From Caldilineaceae bacterium (lineage in GTDB: Bacteria > Chloroflexota > Anaerolineae > Caldilineales > Caldilineaceae), in contig JAJEBF010000042.1 in assembly GCA_022824025.1 (NCBI GenBank), positions 186,001 through 250,000 on the forward strand: a stretch of DNA of 64,000 nucleotides, given 5' to 3'. The notes under the pieces were generated by a model. It was not told where the DNA came from. It searched no databases and saw only the letters and a list, made by a program, of their open reading frames with translations. The first letter of the stretch is position 1. The number at the start of each line of letters is the position of its first letter. The position numbers and the translations under genes were made by a program. Below, piece by piece: positions 16,799-25,400 of the stretch.

Positions 16799-17881
16799 AT
16801 GATCAGACACTTTGACAAACCCCTCTTCTTTGCCGTGATGCTCCTCTGCTTAATCGGCATTGCCATGACCTACAGCGCCACCATAACAACCGTCGCGCTG
16901 GCAGACTACTGGCAGAGGCAACTCCTGTTCACAGCGCTGGGCGCGATCGCCCTCATAACCGCCGCGCTCTTCGACTACAGGCATCTGGAGCTGCTGGCCC
17001 AGCCAAGTTACTTCCTTTTATTGGCTTCGCTGGTGGCGGTCTACTTTGTCGGTGAGGTCAAGAGCGGGGCCCAGCGCTGGCTGGATCTGGGCGTAACCGA
17101 TGTCCAACCTACCGAGGCCGGCAAGTTTCTTCTCATTGTCTTTCTCGCCTGGTATCTCAGCCGCTTTCAAGACCGTATCCGTAGGATCCCCTATCTGTTG
17201 GGCGTCATTCTCCTCCTGCTGATTCCGCTGGGTCTCGTCTACGTCCAACCGGACCTGGGTATGACGGTCACACTCGCCTTCATCAGCGGGACACTGATTC
17301 TCATCAACGGCGTTCGATTGAGCCACATCATGCTTGGCGTCGCCGGCGCGGCCGCGCTTTGGCCGGTTCTGCAAGGCACCCTTCAGGACTACATGATTGA
17401 ACGAATCGAGATCTTCCTCGATCCGGGCTCAAACCCCGACGCATCGTTCAACGTCCAACAGGCCCTGATCAGTATCGGCAATGGAGGTTGGATAGGGTTG
17501 GGATGGGGCGAGGGAACACAGAATCAACTGCACTTCCTGCGGGTCCGGCATACAGACTTCATTTTCAGCGTTATCGCCGAAGAGCTGGGCTTCATGGGAA
17601 CGATTCTGGTCCTGCTGATATTGTTCTTCGTAATCTGGCGGCTGGTCCGCATCGCAGACCTGGCCCAGGACCAGTTTGGCCGCCTCATTACGCTGGGCGT
17701 TGCCGCATTGATCTTCTTTCAGACATTCGTCAATGTGGGCATGAACCTGGCGATTCTGCCCGTCACTGGCATGACGTTGCCCTTCTTGAGCTACGGAGGC
17801 AGCAGTCTCGTCTCGATGATGGCGGCAGTGGGGCTGGCGCAGAGCGTCGTCATGCGCCATCGCAAGATGGATTTCTCCTGA
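16799..17881 (+). CDS. rodA: RodA, SEDS-family peptidoglycan glycosyltransferase
   Basis: 360 residues with about ten membrane segments. It fits the FtsW/RodA/SpoVE family: GAQRWLDLGVTDVQPTEAGK (first conserved loop), VYVQPDLGMTVTLAFISGTL with the catalytic-loop aspartate, NVQQALISIGNGGWIGLGWG, RVRHTDFIFSVIAEELGFMG, and near the end PVTGMTLPFLSYGGSSLVSM. Operon position with mreBCD and mrdA supports RodA rather than FtsW. It polymerises lipid II into glycan strands with PBP2 as partner. It is the last plus-strand gene before the convergent nuo operon. Confidence 0.94.
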   Translation: MIRHFDKPLFFAVMLLCLIGIAMTYSATITTVALADYWQRQLLFTALGAIALITAALFDYRHLELLAQPSYFLLLASLVAVYFVGEVKSGAQRWLDLGVTDVQPTEAGKFLLIVFLAWYLSRFQDRIRRIPYLLGVILLLLIPLGLVYVQPDLGMTVTLAFISGTLILINGVRLSHIMLGVAGAAALWPVLQGTLQDYMIERIEIFLDPGSNPDASFNVQQALISIGNGGWIGLGWGEGTQNQLHFLRVRHTDFIFSVIAEELGFMGTILVLLILFFVIWRLVRIADLAQDQFGRLITLGVAALIFFQTFVNVGMNLAILPVTGMTLPFLSYGGSSLVSMMAAVGLAQSVVMRHRKMDFS

Positions 17882-17919
17882 CAGTGGTTTGAATGCGGGG
17901 TTACAGCGTGCAAAACAGA

Positions 17920-17942
17920 CGGCAGAGGCTCGTTAACTGCCG
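17920..17942. terminator. Weak hairpin between convergent rodA and nuoN
   Basis: CGGCAG (17920-17925) and CTGCCG (17937-17942) form a 6-bp stem in the 86-bp gap between the convergent ends of rodA and nuoN. No T-run follows on either strand, so a terminator role is only a guess. Confidence 0.3.
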
Positions 17943-17967
17943 CTTGCGGACCTTGGCAGGCCCTCCG

Positions 17968-19434
17968 TCACTGGCCAAGCCCTCTCATCAGGTCCACCCA
18001 AAGCCCTGGTTGTAAGCCGATGACAACCACCGCGACCGCAGCGACGGTGACAACAAAGTGTGGGGATCGCGAATCAGGTAGCGCGTCAAGCTCTTTAGCC
18101 TCCCCGCCTTCTTCAGCCTGTTGGAAGTACATCGCCACCACAACTCGCAGATAGTAGTACGCGCTCACCGCGCTGTTCAGTACGCCGATCACAACAAGCC
18201 AGGCCCAGCCAGCCTCCACGGCCGCCTTGAAAACCATAAACTTGCCAAAGAATCCGGCCAGCGGCGGAATCCCGCTCAGGCTGAGCATAAAAACCGCCAT
18301 CGCCGCGGCCAGCGCCGGCGACCTGTCAGCGATGCCGGCCAGGTCGCTCTGTTCCACATCATTCTCATTCCCGACCCGCTTCTCAAAGGCGATTATCACT
18401 GCAAACGCGCCCACATTCATGAAGGCATACGTAAAGAGATAGAACAGAGCGGCTGACGATGCTGAAGCTGTTCCCGCGACCAGAGCAATCAGGATGTAGC
18501 CGGCATGGGCGACACTCGAATAGGCCAGCATCCGCTTCACGCTGCTCTGGCGCAAGGCTGTCAGATTGCCAACCGTCATCGTCAGGACGGCCAGAATGGC
18601 CAGGGGCAGGGCCCACTGACTCTGATAGGAAGGCAGCGCAGTCATCATCAACCTGAAGAAGCCGGCAAATGCCGCCGCTTTCGTGCCCACGCTCATGAAT
18701 GCCGTCACCGGCGTCGGCGCGCCCTGGTATACGTCGGGTGTCCACATGTGGAACGGGACCAGACTCACCTTAAAGCCGAAGCCCACCAGCAGGAGCGCAA
18801 TGCCGGGCATCACGAGCGACGGATTGCCTGCGCCCGCTGAGAGCGTTTCATGGATGCGCGCGTAGTGTGCGCTTCCCCCGGCGCCGTAAAGCAGAGCCGC
18901 CCCGTAAACAAAGAAGGTGCTGGCAAACGCGCCCAGCAGAAAATACTTCATCGCCGCTTCAATGCTGCGGGGGCTTTCCCGGTAGAAGCCGCTGAGAATG
19001 TAGAGCGCCAGCGAGAAAATCTCCAGGGCGATGAACAGGACGATCAGGTTCGTCGCCGTCCCCATCAACATCATCCCAATCACCGCCAACAGCTGCAGAG
19101 AGTAAAAGGCCCCCCCTTGCCGCTCTATCGCAGGCAGATAGTTGCGGCTCAGCAGAACGCCCAGTACGCCGGCAATCAGGACCACCAGCCGCACGCTCAG
19201 CGCAAAACCGTCAGAGACGGCTCCCTCCATATACTCGGCCGGCGGTCTGCCCCAGATGAATAGTGATGCGCCAATGCCCAGCAACAGGATGGCAATCGAA
19301 AGACCGGCAAGCGACGACGCGCCATTCTGTTCGCGGCGCAAAATGTCAAAGATCATCAGGACCATCACGCCTGCCGACAGAACAATCTCCGGCAGCAGTG
19401 CAACAGCGTTTTCGGTAAGTAGAGCGGTGTCCAT
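17968..19434 (-). CDS. nuoN: NADH-quinone oxidoreductase subunit N (operon 1)
   Basis: 488 residues, about 14 membrane helices, antiporter-like proton-channel subunit of the complex I membrane arm. Family marks are FIALEIFSLALYILSGFYR with its conserved glutamate, FKVSLVPFHMWTPDVYQGAP (half-channel lysine and D-x-Y), ALRQSSVKRMLAYSSVAHAG, and SLSGIPPLAGFFGKFMVFKA. It is the last gene of the operon; nuoM ends 5 bp upstream. Confidence 0.97.
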   Translation of the reverse strand: MDTALLTENAVALLPEIVLSAGVMVLMIFDILRREQNGASSLAGLSIAILLLGIGASLFIWGRPPAEYMEGAVSDGFALSVRLVVLIAGVLGVLLSRNYLPAIERQGGAFYSLQLLAVIGMMLMGTATNLIVLFIALEIFSLALYILSGFYRESPRSIEAAMKYFLLGAFASTFFVYGAALLYGAGGSAHYARIHETLSAGAGNPSLVMPGIALLLVGFGFKVSLVPFHMWTPDVYQGAPTPVTAFMSVGTKAAAFAGFFRLMMTALPSYQSQWALPLAILAVLTMTVGNLTALRQSSVKRMLAYSSVAHAGYILIALVAGTASASSAALFYLFTYAFMNVGAFAVIIAFEKRVGNENDVEQSDLAGIADRSPALAAAMAVFMLSLSGIPPLAGFFGKFMVFKAAVEAGWAWLVVIGVLNSAVSAYYYLRVVVAMYFQQAEEGGEAKELDALPDSRSPHFVVTVAAVAVVVIGLQPGLWVDLMRGLGQ

Positions 19435-19439
19435 GGCTG

Positions 19440-20969
19440 TCAGTCGACTGTTGTCAATGGATTGATGTCAAAGATAAACGTAGGTTGGCTGCTGTGATCG
19501 GCATAGCGCTCTTCAACAACCACTGGCCTCTGAACGACCTCCAGCGCCGCCACCGAAGGATTGATCTTGTCCAGGAGGAAGTTCGGGGCCAGACCTATCA
19601 CAAAGAAGAGCACGACCAGCGGCAGGAGTTGGCCGATCTCCCCCCAATTCAGGTCCGGCAGCTTGTCCTTGAAATTGGCGGGATTCGTCAGCTTGCCCTG
19701 CGCCACCTGCCTGAATGCGTGCAGCAGATACCACGCGGCCAGGATCACCCCCGCGGTGCCCAGGACGGCGAAAAACGGGGAGCTCTTGTAAGTCCCAAGC
19801 AGTATCGTAAACTCGCCAACAAAACCGTTCAGCCCGGGCAGGCCGGCGCTGCTCATCGCCACCACCAGAAAGAAGAAACAGAAAACAGGCACGCTGGCCC
19901 AAAGGCCGCCGTAGTCTTCCATCAACCTGGTATGCCGGCGCTCATACAGCATTCCCACCATCAGAAATAGCGCGCCCGTACTGAGACCATGATTGACCAT
20001 CTGCAGTACGGCGCCGCTGATGCCCTGCTCATTCAGAGCAAAGATGCCCAACACGATAAATCCCATATGGGCCACCGAAGAGTACGCAACCAGCGATTTC
20101 AGATCCCGCTGCGCCAGCGCCACCAGCGCTCCGTACAGGATGCCCACAATCGCGAGCACGGAGATGAGCGAAGCGTAGTTGGAGACTGCAACCGGAAACA
20201 GGGGCAGCGCGAAGCGCAGAAAGCCGTATGTTCCCAACTTCAGAAGCACACCCGCCAGAATGACGGAGCCGGCGGTCGGGGCTTCCACATGCGCATCGGG
20301 AAGCCAGGTGTGGAACGGAAACAGGGGTACCTTGATCGCGAAAGCCAGGGCAAATGCCAGAAAAGCCAGTTGTTGCAATCCCGGAGGCAGACCCGCCTCC
20401 TGCAGCGCAAGCAGGTCAAATGTGCCCCCATGGAAATAGAGCGCCAGAATCGCCACCAGCATCAGCGCGGAACCCGCCAACGTGTACAGGAAAAACTTGA
20501 TCGCCGCGTAAACCCGGTTTTCGCTCCCCCATTTTCCAATCAGAAATGCCATGGGAATCAGGCTGAACTCCCAGAACACATAGAAGAGCACAAGATCCAG
20601 CGCCAGAAAGACGCCCAGCACGGCTGTCTCCATCATCAACATCAGCGCCAGGTAGCCGCCAAGATTCTGCTTGACGTGCTGGTTGCTGAACGCCACCGCG
20701 ATCGGCATCAACAGCGTCGTCAACAGGACAAGCCACAGGCTGATCCCATCCACGCCCAGATGATAGTGGATGTTCGCCCCCGGCATCCACTCGTAACGCT
20801 CAACGAACTGCATGTCCGGGATCTCTTGCCATCCGGGCAGAAGCAGCAGGCTCACGACGAAGGTTGCAACGGTCGCGCCGAAAGCCAACCATCGCTTTAG
20901 GCTGTCGCTCGGCGCAAGTAGAACAACCACCGCGCCGACCAAAGGCAAGAATGTGAGAACTGATAGCAT
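19440..20969 (-). CDS. nuoM: NADH-quinone oxidoreductase subunit M (operon 1)
   Basis: 509 residues, polytopic, one of three antiporter-like subunits. Typical M features are VLFYVFWEFSLIPMAFLIGK with the key glutamate, FAIKVPLFPFHTWLPDAHVE, LKSLVAYSSVAHMGFIVLGI and SSAGLPGLNGFVGEFTILLG. The C-terminal 40 residues after the last helix are hydrophilic. Separated from nuoL by 71 bp. Confidence 0.97.
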   Translation of the reverse strand: MLSVLTFLPLVGAVVVLLAPSDSLKRWLAFGATVATFVVSLLLLPGWQEIPDMQFVERYEWMPGANIHYHLGVDGISLWLVLLTTLLMPIAVAFSNQHVKQNLGGYLALMLMMETAVLGVFLALDLVLFYVFWEFSLIPMAFLIGKWGSENRVYAAIKFFLYTLAGSALMLVAILALYFHGGTFDLLALQEAGLPPGLQQLAFLAFALAFAIKVPLFPFHTWLPDAHVEAPTAGSVILAGVLLKLGTYGFLRFALPLFPVAVSNYASLISVLAIVGILYGALVALAQRDLKSLVAYSSVAHMGFIVLGIFALNEQGISGAVLQMVNHGLSTGALFLMVGMLYERRHTRLMEDYGGLWASVPVFCFFFLVVAMSSAGLPGLNGFVGEFTILLGTYKSSPFFAVLGTAGVILAAWYLLHAFRQVAQGKLTNPANFKDKLPDLNWGEIGQLLPLVVLFFVIGLAPNFLLDKINPSVAALEVVQRPVVVEERYADHSSQPTFIFDINPLTTVD

Positions 20970-21040
20970 GGCGACTACACCAATCTATAGACGTTTATCG
21001 AGACCAACCCGAGTCAAAGCCGATCAGTCAAGGAATACCC

Positions 21041-22951
21041 TTAACCGCCAATCACAAACCACAAAAGCAGCGCCACAACGCCGCAGAAAAGGCTCAGCGC
21101 GTACGTCGGCACCAGCCCATTGTGAACTTTGCGCAATGCGCCGCCCACGGCCAGATTCGCCTGCCCCACAAGATTGACCGCGCCGTCAACAACACCCTGG
21201 TCCACGACCCGGCTGAACCAGCCGGAAAGCTCGAGCAGCGGCCCGACGATAAGCGCCGCGTAGAGTTCGTCCACCAGCCACTTCTTGCCGGCGATAGGCT
21301 CAAGCGGGCGCGCCAGCCTCGTTATCCCCGCGGACAACCTCCCCACGCCCGTATCCGCGCCTTTGACGTAGCGCCCGTAGGCCAGCCCAATTCCGGCCAA
21401 AGCCACAAGCGCGCTGACCGCAAGCAGCACCAACTCCATCGGAACGCTGGGATGGAACGAAGGGACCCCTACCGACGCCTCCAGGTAATGTTCCATCGTG
21501 AGCAGGAATGGTAGATTGAGCAGCCCGCCGACCACGGCCAGAAATGCGAGGATCCAGAGGGGTCTCGTCATCACCGCAGGGCTTTCGTGCGCATGCTCGT
21601 GGACGTGCTGATCACGCGCCTCGCCCCAGAAGGCCATGAAAACGGCCCGAAAACTGTAGAACGCGGTGAGCAGTGCCGTGAACAGGCCAATCAAATACAG
21701 AAGAATGTTGTCGTTGGCGGCGTGCAGCAGAATGCCATCCTTGGAGAAAAAGCCGGAAAGAAATGGAAAGCCGGCCAGGGCTGCCGCGCCAACCAGAAAC
21801 AGCGCATAGGTCGTTGGCATCTTGGCGCGCAGATTGCCCATCTTGCGAATGTCCAACTCGCCGTCCGGAAGGCCGTGCATGACATTGCCGGCCGCCAGGA
21901 ACAGAAGGGCCTTGAAGAAGGCGTGCGTCACCAGGTGGAAAATGGCAAACGCGTATGCGCCCACGCCAACCCCCAACATCATAAAGCCGAGCTGCGAAAC
22001 GGTTGAGTAAGCGAGAATCTTCTTCAGGTCCACCTGGGTCAGCGCGATCGTCGCCGCCATCAGCGCCGTAAGACCGCCAACCCAGGCGGCGAGTCCGCCG
22101 GCCACTGGAGCCATCTCCCACAGCACGTGTGTACGCGCCACCATGTAGATGCCCGCCGTCACCATCGTCGCCGCGTGAATCAACGCCGAAACCGGAGTCG
22201 GCCCCGCCATGGCGTCCGGCAACCAGACGAATAGAGGCAGCTGCGCGCTCTTGCCGGTGGCGGCCAGCAGGAGCAACAAGCAGATCGCCGTCGCCGTCCC
22301 TGTGGCCAGCGCGTCTGCTCCCGCGAATACCTCCTTGAATACGACTGAGCCGACACCGGTCCAAATCAGGAAAACGGCCAGCATCATGCCAAAGTCGCCG
22401 ATCCGGTTGACCAGGAAGGCCTTCTTGCCCGCGTCAGCATAGTGGCCGTAGGACTCGTCATGCCGGTCAAAGTAGAAACCGATCAGCAGATAGGAGGCCA
22501 GCCCCACACCCTCCCAGCCGACAAACATCCCCACAAAGTTGTTGCTCAGAATCAGCACCAGCATCGCGAGGATGAAAAAATTCAGATAGACGAAAAAACG
22601 CTGAAAGTTCTGTTCGCCGTGCATATAGCCGCCGGCGTACACGTGAATCAGCGCGCCGACACCTGTCACGACCAGGGCCATCGTCACACTGAGCGGATCA
22701 ATCAACAGAGCCGCAGGCGCCGAAAAACTTCCGATTGTTATCCAATCCCAGAGATGAACTGTCTCATAGCGGTGGTGTGGGTCCAGGCCCGACAGGCCAA
22801 AAAAGAGCCCGATGCTGACGAAAAAGGAGAGGACCACCGCGCCTGCCGCAACGATATGGATACCCCGCTCGCCCAGTCGGTCTCCCACAAAAAGGTTGAC
22901 CAGAGCGCCCAGGGCAGGAAAGACAAAAATCAGCCAAGCTATTTCCAGCAT
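21041..22951 (-). CDS. nuoL: NADH-quinone oxidoreductase subunit L (operon 1)
   Basis: 636 residues, the distal proton-pumping subunit with its long lateral helix. Characteristic segments are NNFVGMFVGWEGVGLASYLL, VNRIGDFGMMLAVFLIWTGV, ATGKSAQLPLFVWLPDAMAG, VSALIHAATMVTAGIYMVAR and LKKILAYSTVSQLGFMMLGV. The initiation region is unusual: a 14-bp tandem duplication places a second, out-of-frame ATG 14 nt upstream behind the same AGGAACCT sequence (see repeat at 22946-22973). The start at 22951 is the one in frame with the family N-terminus. Confidence 0.97.
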   Translation of the reverse strand: MLEIAWLIFVFPALGALVNLFVGDRLGERGIHIVAAGAVVLSFFVSIGLFFGLSGLDPHHRYETVHLWDWITIGSFSAPAALLIDPLSVTMALVVTGVGALIHVYAGGYMHGEQNFQRFFVYLNFFILAMLVLILSNNFVGMFVGWEGVGLASYLLIGFYFDRHDESYGHYADAGKKAFLVNRIGDFGMMLAVFLIWTGVGSVVFKEVFAGADALATGTATAICLLLLLAATGKSAQLPLFVWLPDAMAGPTPVSALIHAATMVTAGIYMVARTHVLWEMAPVAGGLAAWVGGLTALMAATIALTQVDLKKILAYSTVSQLGFMMLGVGVGAYAFAIFHLVTHAFFKALLFLAAGNVMHGLPDGELDIRKMGNLRAKMPTTYALFLVGAAALAGFPFLSGFFSKDGILLHAANDNILLYLIGLFTALLTAFYSFRAVFMAFWGEARDQHVHEHAHESPAVMTRPLWILAFLAVVGGLLNLPFLLTMEHYLEASVGVPSFHPSVPMELVLLAVSALVALAGIGLAYGRYVKGADTGVGRLSAGITRLARPLEPIAGKKWLVDELYAALIVGPLLELSGWFSRVVDQGVVDGAVNLVGQANLAVGGALRKVHNGLVPTYALSLFCGVVALLLWFVIGG

Positions 22952-22973
22952 AGGTTCCTCAGCATAGGTTCCT
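22946..22973 (-). repeat. 14-bp tandem duplication of the nuoL translation start region
   Basis: The minus strand reads AGGAACCTATGCTG twice in a row (22973-22960 and 22959-22946). The second copy supplies the ribosome-binding site and ATG CTG of nuoL. The first copy supplies an upstream ATG (22965) in another frame, which opens an 8-codon ORF (M-L-R-N-L-C-W-K) ending at a TAG that lies inside the fourth and fifth codons of nuoL. Confidence 0.9.
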
Positions 22974-23069
22974 TATTACGCCGCTAAGTCGGTTGTCCAG
23001 ATGTCCTGGCTGCGTGTGGCTTCGTCATGAATTCCGGGAGGGAGGACTGTCCTGCCCGCAAGCCGGTGT

Positions 23070-23375
23070 TCACCATCTCAGCAAATTGATTTCGTCGATG
23101 TTGATGCTCTGCCGGTGACGGACATTGGCGATCAGAATCGCCAGCCCCACGGCAACTTCGGCAGCGGCAACGGCCATGATCATGAAGACGAAGATCTGCC
23201 CTTCCAGATTGCCCCACTGGCGGGCGAGCGCGATCAAAGTCAGGTTTACGCTGTTCAGCATCATTTCGATGCACATGAAAATAATCAATGCGTTTCGCCG
23301 CAGCAATACACCGGTTGCGCCGATAGAAAAGATGATCGCAGCCAGAATCAGGTAGTAGCTTGTCTCAACCATCAC
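23070..23375 (-). CDS. nuoK: NADH-quinone oxidoreductase subunit K (operon 1)
   Basis: 101 residues, three membrane helices. The conserved glutamates of the E-channel are visible in FMCIEMMLNSVNLTLIALAR and MAVAAAEVAVGLAILIANVR; the C-terminus NIDEINLLRW is standard. Its start overlaps the nuoJ stop by 4 nt (ATGA). A 118-bp gap to nuoL follows. Confidence 0.97.
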   Translation of the reverse strand: MMVETSYYLILAAIIFSIGATGVLLRRNALIIFMCIEMMLNSVNLTLIALARQWGNLEGQIFVFMIMAVAAAEVAVGLAILIANVRHRQSINIDEINLLRW

Positions 23376-23917
23376 TCATTCGCCTTCACAGACGGGATGC
23401 CTTCGCCGGCGCCTTCCTGCTGGCGTCCCAGCACCAGCGCGCCAATCAGCGCGACCAGAAGCAGAAGCGCAATCAGTTCAAAGGGCAGCACATATTTTGA
23501 GAACAGTTCCAGTCCGACGGCCTTCGGTGAGCCGCCCTGCAACAGCGCGGCAGTTTCCTCCGACGGAGCCATCGTGCGCGACAGCGCGCTGTATGAAATG
23601 ACCAGCAGCAGGATGACGCCCAGCGCGATGCCGACCGTACGACTCCACGCCCGTTGCGCGGCGCTGAAGTCGTTGGTTTCGCCGCCAATCAACATGATCA
23701 CGAACAGGATCAGGATGACGATGCCGCCGGCGTATACGATGACCTGCGCCGCCGCCAGAAACTGCGCGTCAAGCGTGATGTAAAGCACCGCCAGGGTGGC
23801 AAAGTTGGTGAGCAGAAAGAGCGCGCTGTGAACGGGCTGGCGGCTGGTTACCACGCCAAACGCCGCCGCCAGACTGACGGCCCCGACTAGCAGGAAAAAC
23901 AGAAGCGACCAACTCAT
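23372..23917 (-). CDS. nuoJ: NADH-quinone oxidoreductase subunit J (operon 1)
   Basis: 181 residues with about five membrane helices. Recognisable by HSALFLLTNFATLAVLYITL, FLAAAQVIVYAGGIVILILF (the pi-bulge helix and proton path) and a late helix VLPFELIALLLLVALIGALV. The C-terminal 15 residues are G/E-rich and soluble. Overlaps nuoK by 4 nt and starts 6 bp after nuoI. Confidence 0.96.
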   Translation of the reverse strand: MSWSLLFFLLVGAVSLAAAFGVVTSRQPVHSALFLLTNFATLAVLYITLDAQFLAAAQVIVYAGGIVILILFVIMLIGGETNDFSAAQRAWSRTVGIALGVILLLVISYSALSRTMAPSEETAALLQGGSPKAVGLELFSKYVLPFELIALLLLVALIGALVLGRQQEGAGEGIPSVKANE

Positions 23918-23923
23918 GAAATG

Positions 23924-24394
23924 TTACTCCGGTCGGATGATGACCTTTGGCATACCGGGATTGAGCAACTGCTCTTTCGTTAGCACGAAATCCTTGCGCT
24001 CGTAGTTGGCCATGGCAAAGTCGTGTCCAAGAACAATCGCCTCGGTCGGGCAAGCCTCTTCGCAGTCGCCGCAGAATACGCAGCGCAACAGATTTACCTC
24101 GTATACCTTGGCGTGCCGTTCCCCCGGCGAAAGCGGCGCATCCGGATCGTTCTCGGCCGCCTCCACATAGATTGCCTCCGTGGGGCAGGCCGCTTCACAC
24201 AGGCAGCAACCGATGCAGCGCTCCAGTCCGTTGGCATAGCGCCGCAGTTCGTGGCGGCCGCGAAAACGCGGGTAAATCGGAATGTCCTCGTGAGGAAACT
24301 CCACAGTCACCGGCCTCTGGCGAAGGTGTTTGAGCGTCACGCCCATCGCCTTCCCGATTTCGGATGCGCCTTTCAGAAAGTCGCCAAACTCCAT
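23924..24394 (-). CDS. nuoI: NADH-quinone oxidoreductase subunit I, 2x[4Fe-4S] (operon 1)
   Basis: 156 residues, peripheral-arm protein that carries clusters N6a and N6b toward the quinone site. Two ferredoxin motifs are intact: [20 protein letters not shown] and [20 protein letters not shown]. The N-terminal [19 protein letters not shown] is the usual amphipathic membrane-contact region. Confidence 0.97.
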   Translation of the reverse strand: MEFGDFLKGASEIGKAMGVTLKHLRQRPVTVEFPHEDIPIYPRFRGRHELRRYANGLERCIGCCLCEAACPTEAIYVEAAENDPDAPLSPGERHAKVYEVNLLRCVFCGDCEEACPTEAIVLGHDFAMANYERKDFVLTKEQLLNPGMPKVIIRPE

Positions 24395-24419
24395 CGAATC
24401 CCTCTTTTCCTTGCTGCGC

Positions 24420-25400
24420 CTACTTCAGGAACACGGCCAACACAGCTGAAACACTCACGTAAACAAGGCTCAGCGGCAACATGAACTGCCAGCAGAATTT
24501 CATCAACTGATCGTAGCGGGGCCGGCCAATGCTTGCCCGCACCCAGATAAACAGGAAAAGCAAAATCACGACCTTGATCAGCAGATAGATCGGACCCAGC
24601 CAGATGTATTGATCAGCAAATGGGCCCTTCCACCCGCCAAAGAACAGGGTCGCCATGATCGCGCTGGTGGAGATCATGTTGACGTATTCAGCGATGAAAA
24701 ACAGCGCGAACTTCATCCCGCCGTACTCGGTCTGAAAACCGGCCACCAACTCGTTTTCCGTCTCCGGCAGGTCAAACGGGCTGCGGTTTGTCTCGGCCAG
24801 AATGCAGATAAAGAAAAAGGGAAAGGCCAGCCACAGCCAGATCCACTCCCACCAGGGGCGGAATCCCTCAACCAGCTCCACCAGGCTGAAGCTGCCGGCC
24901 AGAATCAGTATGCTGACCAGAAACAGGCCCAGCGGCAGCTCGTAAGAGACCATCTGGGCAGAAGAGCGCAGCGCGCCCAGCAGCGAGTAGTTGTTGTTGC
25001 TGCTCCAGCCCGCCAGAATGATGCCGTAGCTCTCGATCCCCGCCACCGCCAGAATCCACAGAAAGCCGATCCCCACGTCAGCAATGGCGGGAGTCCCTTT
25101 GGCAATGGGAATCACCGCCCAAATGATCAACGCCGGTACGAGGGCCAGCGCCGGCGCTAGCAGATAAACCGGCTTGTCGACGTGATTGGGAATGATCTCT
25201 TCCTTGAAAAACGCCTTCACCGCGTCGGCCGCCGGTTGCAGAAGGCCGAATTTACCCGCCCGGTTCGGGCCGTACCGAACCTGAAAGCGGGCCAGCAACT
25301 TGCGCTCATACCAGGTCAGGTAGGCGAATCCCGTCAGCAGAACAAAGATCAGTATCAGTGCGCGGACGGCCGGGAAGACCAAGAGCTGTAACCAGTCCAT
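24420..25400 (-). CDS. nuoH: NADH-quinone oxidoreductase subunit H (operon 1)
   Basis: 326 residues, eight or so membrane helices; forms the quinone-chamber floor. Conserved parts are [60 protein letters not shown] (acidic cluster at the quinone tunnel) and [19 protein letters not shown]. The nuoG stop is immediately adjacent: nuoG ends at 25401 and nuoH starts at 25400, with no gap. Confidence 0.97.
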   Translation of the reverse strand: MDWLQLLVFPAVRALILIFVLLTGFAYLTWYERKLLARFQVRYGPNRAGKFGLLQPAADAVKAFFKEEIIPNHVDKPVYLLAPALALVPALIIWAVIPIAKGTPAIADVGIGFLWILAVAGIESYGIILAGWSSNNNYSLLGALRSSAQMVSYELPLGLFLVSILILAGSFSLVELVEGFRPWWEWIWLWLAFPFFFICILAETNRSPFDLPETENELVAGFQTEYGGMKFALFFIAEYVNMISTSAIMATLFFGGWKGPFADQYIWLGPIYLLIKVVILLFLFIWVRASIGRPRYDQLMKFCWQFMLPLSLVYVSVSAVLAVFLK

